A stretch of 64,000 nt of DNA from NCBI GenBank assembly GCA_900546775.1, contig UREM01000007.1, positions 1-64,000 on the forward strand, given 5' to 3'. The translations under genes and the position numbers were made by a program. This document shows positions 33,188-41,166 of the stretch, in pieces. Origin of the DNA: an uncultured Collinsella sp. (GTDB lineage Bacteria; Actinomycetota; Coriobacteriia; Coriobacteriales; Coriobacteriaceae). A model generated the notes under the pieces. That model made no database searches. It saw only the letters and a list, made by a program, of their open reading frames with translations, and was not told where the DNA came from. The stretch's first letter is position 1. Each line of letters opens with the position of its first letter.

Positions 33188-34291
33188 ATGGGTTACTTTA
33201 TAGTTTCACATAACGCTGCGTTGGCGCTTTTGGCGCACCTGCCGAACCCTCGTTTTGGGGATTCGGAACCAGAGGTCGTGTCGATTGCAGGTGCCTGTGC
33301 GCTGTTGGACCAAGAGGCGCAGGACTTTATCGATCGCTATGATCTGGGGATCCAAACGCTGGATTTGCTGGTGCCATCGCGTGCCGACCGTCGGCGGAGC
33401 AAACATGTTAAGACGCATCTCTGCACCAACGAGCTCCCGGCGGGTTCGTTTATCTCGCTGGGCCACTGGATGGGTGACCTGGATGCGTACGTGTGCTCTC
33501 CCGAGCTGGCGTTTTTGCAAGCTGCGCACGATGGTGATGCGGCGGCGGCCATCTACGCCGGCTATGCCATGACATCGGACTACCGGCTGGATAACCTTGC
33601 TCCCGGTGGGGTAACAAGCAGGGATACGGGCATGCGCGATGGCAGGCTCACGACTAAGGAGCTCATCGCGGCGTACCTTGACCGGGCATCAAAGGTGAGA
33701 GGCGCCGCTAAGGCGAAGGCGTTGCTTCCGTACGTGGAAGAGGGCTCACGGTCTCCAAGGGAGTCGGGGCTTTGCATGTTTATGTCGCTGCCTGCGCATT
33801 ACGGCGGGCATGCACTGGGCAAGGCCGAGCTGAACAAGAAGTACTTCATTCGCGACGGTTACAACGATGGGCGCAACCGCAAACTGCGCGTGTTGGAGCG
33901 CACGCCCGACATCACGCTTACGGCGAAAGCAGAGGTGGGCCTGGATAAAGTAAGGGCTGGCTTGCTGCCCGAGGTGCTTACCGCGCTGGTCGATTACGAC
34001 AGCGACGCCATCCATGATGGAAGCGAGAAAATCCACAAGGATACCGAGCGCCGCAACGAGCTGCAGATGCTCAATGGGGTCGCGTACTTTACGGTGACGA
34101 CTGACCAGGCGAGCGACTACGAAAAGCTCGTTCGCCTGTGCGAACGCATCCGACGGAAACTGCATCGGAATAAGCGACCCATTTTTAACAAGCCCATGAG
34201 CAAGGAGCAGCGATATCTTGCCCTTGCGCGCGTCGAAACGAAGCGGTTTAAGCTTTGGCAAACCGTCATCGACGCGCATTGGCATTGGTAG
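33188..34291 (+). CDS. Uncharacterised protein, 367 aa (AbiEi/DUF559-like architecture suspected)
   Basis: Not recognised with confidence. The N-terminal half predicts an alpha/beta domain. The central segment LPYVEEGSRSPRESGLCMFM, then SLPAHYGGHALGKAELN, follows a pattern (SPxE...LP...GG) also present in the protein at 59076-60149 (TASPFEVQTSILVSLPRNEGG). That suggests a common lineage-specific family, possibly related to AbiEi/Vsr-like nuclease proteins. The C-terminus is basic. The start codon has no good Shine-Dalgarno, so the exact start is uncertain. It stands alone in the accessory region before tRNA-Val. Confidence 0.7.
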   Translation: MGYFIVSHNAALALLAHLPNPRFGDSEPEVVSIAGACALLDQEAQDFIDRYDLGIQTLDLLVPSRADRRRSKHVKTHLCTNELPAGSFISLGHWMGDLDAYVCSPELAFLQAAHDGDAAAAIYAGYAMTSDYRLDNLAPGGVTSRDTGMRDGRLTTKELIAAYLDRASKVRGAAKAKALLPYVEEGSRSPRESGLCMFMSLPAHYGGHALGKAELNKKYFIRDGYNDGRNRKLRVLERTPDITLTAKAEVGLDKVRAGLLPEVLTALVDYDSDAIHDGSEKIHKDTERRNELQMLNGVAYFTVTTDQASDYEKLVRLCERIRRKLHRNKRPIFNKPMSKEQRYLALARVETKRFKLWQTVIDAHWHW

Positions 34292-34330
34292 GGGCGGTTG
34301 TTGGTCGTGGGGGCTAACGGCCTTATTTTC

Positions 34331-34509
34331 AGGTCTAATACTTTTCCGCGAAGTGAACGAGTCAAAACAGACCCCCGAAGCATCGACACTTTTGGCGGCT
34401 CATTTCCTGCGGTTTTGACGTTAGAATCCTGCGGTTTTGGCTTCGAAAAGTGTGCATGCTTCGGGGGGACCAAATAAGCTCGTTCACTTCGCGGAAAAGT
34501 ATTAGACCT
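34331..34509. repeat. 179-bp palindromic (MITE-like) element, copy 2
   Basis: Perfect 30-bp terminal inverted repeats lie at 34331-34360 and 34480-34509, starting AGGTCTAATACTTTTCCGCG. The inner inverted pair CCCCCGAAGCATCGACACTTT / AAAAGTG-GCATGCTTCGGGG is shared with copy 1 at 4129-4306, while the centre differs. The conserved ends with a variable middle are typical of a mobilised non-autonomous element or a processed hairpin family. Confidence 0.8.
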
Positions 34510-34588
34510 GACTATAGGAAGGTTGTCCGGATGTGGCATCGAGGCCCATTCGGGCCCGATCGGGGCGCTCGCTGGGGTTATCTGGGCG

Positions 34589-34690
34589 ACTTTGGGCTTG
34601 GCTGGGGGTGGCCTCCGGTGTTGTCGAGACCACTTTGGGCTCGCTTGGTGTGGTCGCTGGCGTTGTCGAGGCGGCTTTGGGTGCTGCGGC
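34589..34690. repeat. Degenerate 42-43-bp direct repeats
   Basis: Units sharing ACTTTGGGCT...GTTGTCGAG recur at about 34589, 34632 and 34674. Short open frames through them give repetitive Pro/Thr/Ser (minus) or Gly/Val/Leu (plus) peptides. They overlap the tRNA terminator and have no Shine-Dalgarno, so I do not call a gene. The stretch from 34510 to 34710 holds nothing else. Confidence 0.4.
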
Positions 34691-34711
34691 GCCCTTTTGG
34701 CTTGGCGGCGT

Positions 34712-34746
34712 AAAACAAAACAGCTCAGAGGCGAAGCCTCTGAGCT
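34712..34746 (-). terminator. Terminator of tRNA-Val
   Basis: On the minus strand CAGCTCAGAGGC pairs with GCCTCTGAGCTG around TTC, followed by TTTTGTTTTA, about 10 nt after the tRNA 3' end. Confidence 0.85.
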
Positions 34747-34755
34747 GCGAACATT

Positions 34756-34830
34756 TGGTGGGCGTTAGAAGATTTGAACTTCTGACCTCTTCCGTGTCAG
34801 GGAAGCGCTCTCCCCCTGAGCTAAACGCCC
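34756..34830 (-). tRNA. tRNA-Val (anticodon GAC)
   Basis: 75 nt including an encoded CCA. The acceptor stem GGGCGTT/AACGCCC, a D-arm with GGGGGAGAGC, and the anticodon stem CTTCC/GGAAG with loop CTGACAC give anticodon GAC. The T-arm is AGAAG-TTCAAAT-CTTCT. It is a standard cloverleaf with its own terminator downstream. It marks the right edge of the accessory stretch that splits the TasA-like genes. Confidence 0.95.
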
Positions 34831-35061
34831 GATCAAGGGTGCGCGAGTGCGCAGGAAATAATATAACGGAGCTCCCACCCGCTGGCAAGAACTATTTTTT
34901 AAAAAGTGGCAACTTGCGACCCTGTCGGTCCCCGATGCGGCGCGAGCAGCACGCGAAAAGTCGCGTTTGTACCCCCGATGAACTGCACATTCGCGTAAAA
35001 TATTCCCATTATGGGCAAATGGTGTCCAGGTAGTTTACGATGCGGCATCTGGGGGAGGGGC

Positions 35062-35946
35062 ATGTCGGACGCGCGCTCGCTGCGAAAACAGTTCAATCGC
35101 ATGCTCGCCACGTTGCTGGTGGCCCTTGCTGCTGCCGGATCCGTAACATATGCCTGGTACATCTACAACGCCAACCGCCACATCACCGACGTCAAGATGG
35201 CCGCCGGCACGGGCGTGACCTTCCTCATCTCCAACGAGTACGACGGCGAATACAAAACCAACGCCGGCCTGAGCTTTTCGGGCCTGCTCGATCCCGTCTC
35301 GACCGATAACGTGCTCAACGGCTTTCAAAAGGTAACGGGCTTTACCGGCGGAACCACCCAGGACTCGCTCTTTGCCAGCATGTTTGGTGCCGCCGAGCAT
35401 TCCGACTACTACAAGACCTCCCTGTACCTGGCCACCAACTCGGCCGCGACCGATGTGTACCTGTCGGGCATCGACTTTACCGAGCAGGACCCGGCAAACC
35501 CCATCTCCACCGCCCTGCGGGTGGGCCTGGTTACCTATGCTCCGGGACGGGGCGACACCGTTACGGGCCAGTACGTCTTTGAGGTCTCGGGCGAGCGCAA
35601 TCCCCAGGCGCGCTACAACACACTCGATGGCAAGGATGCCGGCGAAAACGAGCAGAATCACCTGGTGCTCGACAGTACCCGCTCCGATGGAACAACGGTG
35701 CATTTTGACCAGCTGACCAGTTCAAACTTCTGTGACTACAACGAAGACACCGGTATCGTGGGCCTCAAGGAGGCCACGACCAAGATCTGCAGCCTGCCCG
35801 CCGCTGCCAAGGGAGCCAACCGTAGCACGCCCGTGCGTGTGGATGTATACGTGTGGCTGGAAGGCTGCGACCCCGACTGCACCAACAATCTGGCCGCCAC
35901 CAGCCTGCAATCGCTGGCACTGCGCTTTGCCGGCAAGCGTTCGTAA
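35062..35946 (+). CDS. Secreted TasA/CalY-like protein with SipW-type signal region
   Basis: 294 aa. The signal region is KQFNRMLATLLVALAAAGSV then TYAWYIYNANRH (YAWY variant). The exterior domain has many short polar beta-type segments, a pair of NAxxT/YLxxNSAATDVYLSG-like strands, and the C-terminal signature VYVWLEGCDPDCTNNLAATS with two cysteines. It ends SLALRFAGKRS. The start at 35062 follows GGGGGAGGGG. It is the first gene of an eight-gene run to 44117 that also encodes two SipW-like peptidases, an AAA+ ATPase and a coiled-coil protein. Confidence 0.8.
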   Translation: MSDARSLRKQFNRMLATLLVALAAAGSVTYAWYIYNANRHITDVKMAAGTGVTFLISNEYDGEYKTNAGLSFSGLLDPVSTDNVLNGFQKVTGFTGGTTQDSLFASMFGAAEHSDYYKTSLYLATNSAATDVYLSGIDFTEQDPANPISTALRVGLVTYAPGRGDTVTGQYVFEVSGERNPQARYNTLDGKDAGENEQNHLVLDSTRSDGTTVHFDQLTSSNFCDYNEDTGIVGLKEATTKICSLPAAAKGANRSTPVRVDVYVWLEGCDPDCTNNLAATSLQSLALRFAGKRS

Positions 35947-35957
35947 GGGGGCCAGGG

Positions 35958-36794
35958 ATGAGTGCATCGAACATCAAAGATATCCTGGGCTCGCGCCGTC
36001 GCATGGTTGCCGCGGCCGCATGGATGTTGGTGCTGGTAGCCGCCCTGAGTGCCGCTACCTACGCCTGGTTTAGCAACTCGCGCTACACCAACATGACGCC
36101 CGTGGCACACACGGTAAGCGACGAGGGCTCCGACCTGCAGATTGGACTTTCGGCCAACGGACCATGGGACACAACGGCAACGCTTGCCGCCGCCGACAAA
36201 ACACTCTACCCCATCTCGACGGCAGACCTTTCCCGCTTTTGGCGTGGCACCTTCCAAAATGCCGCGGGCATTACGACCGACTACGCCGACTGCACCGCGC
36301 AGCTGGACGACTATGCCCTCACTGGCACGCTGTACCTTAAGGGCAGCGATAGCGCTCTCAACGTGTACCTGTACCAGGGCCAGATGAGCGTGACGAGCGA
36401 CCCGCAACTGCTGGCCGCACTGCGCCTGGGCCTGGTCATCACGACCCAGTCCGGTACGCAAACGCATATCTTTACCTGCGACGATCTGGGCAACACCTCG
36501 GGCGCCACCAGTAGGCGTACCACCGCGCAAGACGGCGTGGTCGTGGCGCCCGGTGCCTCGGGCTGGACCTACACCGCCGATCCCGCACGCGCCATAAGCG
36601 CCTACAGCATGGACGGCGCCGGCGACACGCCCACAGCGCGCGCAGGCGCCACGCCCATCTGCACGCTGGCCGCCAACGAGGTGGCAAGCGTTCGCTACGT
36701 TGTGTACATGGAAGGCTGCGACGCCCAATGCATCGACGAGGCTCAGGCTCGCGATGTGGTGCTGCAGCTTGCCTTTGCCGCGGCCAAGGCATAA
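35958..36794 (+). CDS. Secreted TasA/CalY-like protein with SipW-type signal region
   Basis: 278 aa. The signal region is RRRMVAAAAWMLVLVAALSA then ATYAWFSNSRYTN. The exterior domain includes LYPISTADLSRFW (also LYPVSTFDLNGF in the next gene), a LYLKGSDSALNVYLYQGQM strand pair, and the C-terminal signature VVYMEGCDAQCIDEAQARDV. The start at 35958 (CAGGG site) is 11 bp after the previous stop. An upstream frame inside the neighbouring gene is a shadow. Confidence 0.8.
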   Translation: MSASNIKDILGSRRRMVAAAAWMLVLVAALSAATYAWFSNSRYTNMTPVAHTVSDEGSDLQIGLSANGPWDTTATLAAADKTLYPISTADLSRFWRGTFQNAAGITTDYADCTAQLDDYALTGTLYLKGSDSALNVYLYQGQMSVTSDPQLLAALRLGLVITTQSGTQTHIFTCDDLGNTSGATSRRTTAQDGVVVAPGASGWTYTADPARAISAYSMDGAGDTPTARAGATPICTLAANEVASVRYVVYMEGCDAQCIDEAQARDVVLQLAFAAAKA

Positions 36795-36810
36795 GGGGGG
36801 GCGAAGCGAC

Positions 36811-37797
36811 ATGGAAGACAAGAAGCACATGCCAGCAGATAACCGCAAGGCCAAAACCCAGAGCGCTAGCTCCGCGGCCCCCTCCAGCGCGTCCGTCGAT
36901 CGCCAGGTCCTCGAGGGCGCCGCCGCCCGCCGTCACGCCCGTCGCGCGCGTGCCTACATCGCGCTCGTTATGGTGGCGCTCGCCGCCACTTTGGGCGCCG
37001 CGACCTACGCCTGGTTTACCAGCAACATGAAGGTCAACACCAACTCGGTGAGCGTGCACAGCGACACGTCCAAGCTGGTGCTGGAGTTGGGCGATGCCGA
37101 TCGCGGCAACTGGTCGCAGCAGGGCGATGCGTCTCTGGCCTCCACCGCGAGCGGGGCCGTGACGCTCTACCCGGTCTCGACCTTTGACCTCAACGGCTTT
37201 GCTGCCTGCGCGCAAAACAACTCAGCCGGCGATGCCGCGGTGTTTGAGCAGGCAAAAGACAACGGCTCTGCCTACTATCACGGCTGGATCGACCTGCGTC
37301 CCACCATCACGGGCACGGGCGCCAGCAAGGTTAAGGGCAAGGTGAGCCTGTATCTGGCAGAGTCGCTGGTCCCGCAGGGTGCCGACGCCGAGCTGCTGCG
37401 CGCGGCCCGCGTGGGCATTAAAGTCTCGAGCGGCAACCAGGTGCTCGCCACCAACATCTTTGAGCTCGACAGTTCCGACAGCGGTCATCGCGGCGAGCAT
37501 CCCACGACCGCCCCAGCTGGCCTTGCCGGCTACGCCGATGGCATGCTGCTGGGCTGGCAAAACGGCCAGCTCGCTTGCGGTGTCAACGTGACACAGGACC
37601 CGGCCGCCTTTACGCTGGACACGAGCGAGACGGCCGAGCGCCCGCAAAACTCGCTCGCCACGCTGGGTCTTGGCCAGACCTATCGTCTGGACATCTATTA
37701 CTACATCGAGGGCACCGACCCCGATAGCGCCGACTACCTGCATCAAGACCCGGGCACCCTGCACCTGGCCCTCTTTGCGACCTTGGACGGTGAGTAG
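36811..37797 (+). CDS. Secreted TasA/CalY-like protein with SipW-type signal region
   Basis: 328 aa. A longer cytoplasmic lead of about 45 residues, rich in Lys/Ala/Ser/Arg, precedes the hydrophobic signal ALVMVALAATLGAATYAWFT. The exterior domain shares TLYPVSTFDLNGF with the preceding protein and carries the signature IYYYIEGTDPDSADYLHQD, in which the usual Cys is replaced by Ser. It ends LHLALFATLDGE. It has a GGGGGG-type site and lies 16 bp after the previous gene. It is probably another fibre subunit with different chemistry at the signature. Confidence 0.8.
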   Translation: MEDKKHMPADNRKAKTQSASSAAPSSASVDRQVLEGAAARRHARRARAYIALVMVALAATLGAATYAWFTSNMKVNTNSVSVHSDTSKLVLELGDADRGNWSQQGDASLASTASGAVTLYPVSTFDLNGFAACAQNNSAGDAAVFEQAKDNGSAYYHGWIDLRPTITGTGASKVKGKVSLYLAESLVPQGADAELLRAARVGIKVSSGNQVLATNIFELDSSDSGHRGEHPTTAPAGLAGYADGMLLGWQNGQLACGVNVTQDPAAFTLDTSETAERPQNSLATLGLGQTYRLDIYYYIEGTDPDSADYLHQDPGTLHLALFATLDGE

Positions 37798-37799
37798 CC

Positions 37800-38603
37800 A
37801 TGACGCGTAAGCAACCCGCCGCCAACTGCACGCCCGCCACCCGCCAGCCCAGCGCCCCCGCCCCCGCCGATACCGACCTGCGCCGCAAGCTCACCACCAC
37901 CGTGGTGCTGGTGCTGTTTGCGCTGGTGGCGATAGCCATGGCAACGTTCGCCTGGTTCTCAATCGCCGATAGTGCCAAGACCCGCATGCTCATGATCGAC
38001 GCCAACGCCGACGGCTCGCTGCGCTTTGACCTGGACGAGCACGCCACCTTCGACGAATACGTGCACAGTCTGGGCTTTGACCGGATCTCGGCACGTATCG
38101 CCAGCGAAAAGGGCGTGGACATCGATGCGTCCAAGCTCAAGCCCGTCACCACGAGCGATTACCAGACCTTTACCTTTGAGGACGGCTCCACCGCCGATCC
38201 CGCCACCGGCGCCTACCTGGAGTTCACGCTGCACTTTATGAGCAGTACGGACCTGCGCGTGCGCCTGACCGGGCAGGATGGTGACGGTAGTGTGTCCGGC
38301 ACGCGGTTTAGCTCCGACACGCAGGGCATGGCCAGCGCCATGCGCATGAGCTTTACCGCCGACGGCCACACCTGGGTCTACAACCCCAACGGGGGTGGGG
38401 GTTCGTCCGGCGCGGCCACCGTCTTTGGACTCGATTCGGGCGCTGCTACCGCGGCCAGCGATATGTTCGACCTGATAAAAGATACGGATAAGCCGGTAAC
38501 CGTTTGCATATGGCTCGAGGGAACGGACCCAAATTGCACTAATATGCTAAAGGGAGCTAACTATTCGGTTTCGATGCGCTTTGAGGGCATCGGGGAACAG
38601 TAG
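37800..38603 (+). CDS. Secreted TasA/CalY-like protein with SipW-type signal region
   Basis: 267 aa. The Pro/Ala-rich cytoplasmic lead is followed by the signal VLVLFALVAIAMATFAWFSI. The exterior domain is shorter, with a Gly-rich stretch (NGGGGSSGAA) near residue 200 and the signature VCIWLEGTDPNCTNMLKGAN. It ends VSMRFEGIGEQ. It begins 2 bp after the previous stop, so translation is coupled. It is the last subunit gene before the first peptidase gene. Confidence 0.8.
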   Translation: MTRKQPAANCTPATRQPSAPAPADTDLRRKLTTTVVLVLFALVAIAMATFAWFSIADSAKTRMLMIDANADGSLRFDLDEHATFDEYVHSLGFDRISARIASEKGVDIDASKLKPVTTSDYQTFTFEDGSTADPATGAYLEFTLHFMSSTDLRVRLTGQDGDGSVSGTRFSSDTQGMASAMRMSFTADGHTWVYNPNGGGGSSGAATVFGLDSGAATAASDMFDLIKDTDKPVTVCIWLEGTDPNCTNMLKGANYSVSMRFEGIGEQ

Positions 38604-38663
38604 ATATGCACGGCGGCCGCCGGGCCGCGCACGACCTAGACAGACACGGTAGTAAGGGACATC

Positions 38664-39410
38664 ATGCAATCTGTTAAAAAAGTCGCATCCATCGCACTGA
38701 GCGTCGTCATGTGGATCATCATCCTGGTGGCGGCCCTGTATGCGTTTACCACGCTTGCCACGCGCGAGGACGGCAGCGTCTCTGACATCGCCGGCTTCAC
38801 CCCGCTCGCCGTGCAGTCCGACTCCATGGCTCCCACGTTTAACAAGGGCGACCTCATCTTCATCAAAAAGTGCGACACCTCCAAGCTCGAGGTGGGCGAC
38901 ATCGTGACGTTCCATACCATCATCGACAACGAGTACGCGCTCAACACGCACCGCATCGCCGCCATCGACGAGGTCAACGGCATGCGCAGCTTTACCACCA
39001 AGGGCGATAACAACGACGTGGCCGATACGCACATCATCAGCGACGGCGATATCGTGGGCAAGTACGTGTTCGCGCTGCCGCAGATGGGCAAGGTCATGGA
39101 CTTCCTGTCCAGCTCCATGGGCTTCCTCATTGTGATCGTGCTGCCCATGCTGCTGTTCTTTATCTACCAGGTGTATCACCTCATCGTGGTGGGCATGAAC
39201 CTCAAGCGCGCTATGGCCGAGGAGGACCGCCTGGCCGCCGCGGCTGCCATCGTGGACGCCGAGGGCAAGGGTGACACTACCGTCACGGCCGATAACGCCG
39301 CCGAGCAGCTTGCCCAGGCCGAGGCCAAGCTCGAGGAAGCTCGTCGTTTAAAGGCCGAGGCCGAGGCGGCGATGAACGCGACCAAGCAGGAGGGTACCGA
39401 CGGTGAGTGA
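38664..39410 (+). CDS. SipW-like signal peptidase I (ER-type, Ser-His)
   Basis: 248-aa membrane peptidase. An N-terminal anchor at about 10-30 is followed by the catalytic Ser54 in QSDSMAPTF and His96 in LNTHRI. The His takes the place of the Lys of ordinary bacterial LepB, which is the SipW/ER type. The box GDNND lies near 112-118. A second hydrophobic segment (MGFLIVIVLPMLLFFIYQVY) anchors the C-terminus, and the tail (about 180-248) is an Ala/Glu/Lys coiled coil. It most likely removes the (Y/F)AWF-type signals of the TasA-like proteins encoded just upstream. Confidence 0.92.
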   Translation: MQSVKKVASIALSVVMWIIILVAALYAFTTLATREDGSVSDIAGFTPLAVQSDSMAPTFNKGDLIFIKKCDTSKLEVGDIVTFHTIIDNEYALNTHRIAAIDEVNGMRSFTTKGDNNDVADTHIISDGDIVGKYVFALPQMGKVMDFLSSSMGFLIVIVLPMLLFFIYQVYHLIVVGMNLKRAMAEEDRLAAAAAIVDAEGKGDTTVTADNAAEQLAQAEAKLEEARRLKAEAEAAMNATKQEGTDGE

Positions 39411-41097
39411 GTTTCTGGGATTTGCCTGGGAGCTGCTGGCAAAGGTTGTCTACAACGTCGTTGCCGTTGTGAGCTCCATCCTTAACCTGCTGGTGTTTGG
39501 CTGGGTTGAGTACTTCAACATCTTTATGACCTACTTCACCACGTTTGACCTGGTGGGCAAGATCGGCGCGGTCATTCTGTTTGCCATGCTCATCGCAGTC
39601 CCCGTGCTGATTGTGGCCATTCTGATCCACCACTACCGCATCAACCGTCGCCTGCATCGCGACGACACGTCCAACAAGGCGCTCTATCGCGAGATCGGCC
39701 GCCTGAACAAGCAGGTGCTCGACCTCATGGACGAGAAGAACAAGCTGCTGGCGCTCAAGGTCAATGCCATGGGCGGCACCAAGCAGATTCCGTACGTGGG
39801 TGCCTCGGCCCTGGCCGACGACCACCTGCCCACGGTGGGCAACGTGGTGGGCGCCGCTGCGGGCGCCGCTGCGGGCGAGGGCGCCGCGGCGACGGCCGTC
39901 ATGTCGGGCAACGCGTCGCTCGCGCTCGACGGTGCGGGCGTCAAGGATGCCGCGGCCGCCATGGCCAAGGCGACCGTCGAGGCCAAGACCCTTGCCGAGG
40001 AAAAAGAAATCGCCCAGGCCAACCGCTTCCCCAAGCTGTCCCTGGTGGACCTTAAGTACCGCGACTGGGAATCGCCGGTCTACGACGATGCCATCTCGCT
40101 GGAGGACTTTGTCGACAGCTTCCGCGCGTTTGCGTGCAGCCAGATGAAGCTCTACTACACGCCCGAGATCATCCGCCGCTTTGTGGCCGGCATGGCCGCC
40201 TCCAAGCTGCTGATCCTGGAGGGCATCTCGGGTACCGGTAAGACGTCGCTGCCCTACAGCTTTAGCCGCTACTTGGACAACCCCGCGACCATCGTTTCGG
40301 TGCAGCCGAGCTTCCGCGACCGCACCGAGGTGCTGGGCTACTTCAACGAGTTTTCCAAGCGCTTTAACGAGACCGAGTTCCTCCGCGCCGTGTATGAGGC
40401 GGGCCTTCGCCAGGACCCGTCCATGATCGTGCTCGACGAGATGAACCTCGCCCGCGTGGAGTACTACTTTGCCGAGATCCTGTCGGTGCTCGAGATGCCC
40501 AGCCACGACGAATGGGTGCTCGACCTGGTGCCCACCCAGTGGGCCGCCGACCCCAAGGCCCTGCACGACGGCAAGCTCACCATTCCCGACAGCCTGTGGT
40601 TTATCGGCACGGCCAACAACGACGACTCCACCTTTACCATCACGGACAAGGTGTACGACCGCGCAATCCCCATCGAGCTCAACGAGCGCGCCGACGCGTT
40701 TGAGTGCGAGCCGCACGAGCGCGTGCACGTGACGGCCGATCACCTGCAGTATCTATTCCAAAAGGCCAAGGTCGAGTATGTGATCGACGAGGAGCTGCTC
40801 CAGAAGATGCACAAGCTGGACCAGTACCTGCAGACCCGCTTTAAGCTGGCCTTTGGTAACCGTATCATCAAGCAGATGTACGACTTCATCCCCGTGTACG
40901 TGGCGTGCGGCGGCACCGAGCTGGGCGGCATGGACTACATCATCGCCCGCAAGGTGCTCAAGAAGTTTGAGTCCATGAACGTGAGCTTTGTGCGCGACGA
41001 GATGAAGGGCCTGATCGAGTACATCGAGAAGACCTTTGGCGAGGGCGGCCTGCCCGATTCCGTCATGTACTTGCAGCGGATCCAGAACTTCTACTAA
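39403..41097 (+). CDS. Membrane-anchored McrB/MoxR-type AAA+ ATPase
   Basis: 564 aa. Residues 1-75 hold two or three hydrophobic segments, then a short coiled region and an Ala-rich linker (about 140-200). The AAA+ domain starts near 255: Walker A GISGTGKTS (K280), Walker B VLDEMNLARVEYYF (D345, E346), sensor-1 FIGTANNDDSTFTI and Arg-finger region KVYDRAIPI. DEMNLARVEYYF is the McrB-subgroup signature. The GTG start overlaps the peptidase gene by 8 bp, with AGGAGG 8-9 bp upstream. Linked to peptidases and secreted fibres rather than to a nuclease, it may power assembly or export. This is inference. Confidence 0.85.
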   Translation: MSEFLGFAWELLAKVVYNVVAVVSSILNLLVFGWVEYFNIFMTYFTTFDLVGKIGAVILFAMLIAVPVLIVAILIHHYRINRRLHRDDTSNKALYREIGRLNKQVLDLMDEKNKLLALKVNAMGGTKQIPYVGASALADDHLPTVGNVVGAAAGAAAGEGAAATAVMSGNASLALDGAGVKDAAAAMAKATVEAKTLAEEKEIAQANRFPKLSLVDLKYRDWESPVYDDAISLEDFVDSFRAFACSQMKLYYTPEIIRRFVAGMAASKLLILEGISGTGKTSLPYSFSRYLDNPATIVSVQPSFRDRTEVLGYFNEFSKRFNETEFLRAVYEAGLRQDPSMIVLDEMNLARVEYYFAEILSVLEMPSHDEWVLDLVPTQWAADPKALHDGKLTIPDSLWFIGTANNDDSTFTITDKVYDRAIPIELNERADAFECEPHERVHVTADHLQYLFQKAKVEYVIDEELLQKMHKLDQYLQTRFKLAFGNRIIKQMYDFIPVYVACGGTELGGMDYIIARKVLKKFESMNVSFVRDEMKGLIEYIEKTFGEGGLPDSVMYLQRIQNFY

Positions 41098-41166
41098 TGC
41101 TGTAAGTGCGGGGCGGCGTGATGTCGCCTCGCCCCTTTCCGATCGATCCAATCTATGGAGTAACCC

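Noticed and set aside
34756-34830. tRNA-Val as attachment site of an integrated element
   Set aside because: No integrase gene and no second copy of the tRNA 3' end were seen in the window; kept only as a possibility in the block-insertion finding.
34502-34888. 128-aa Pro/Thr-rich minus-strand open frame
   Set aside because: It runs through tRNA-Val and its terminator and has repetitive composition arising from degenerate DNA repeats.
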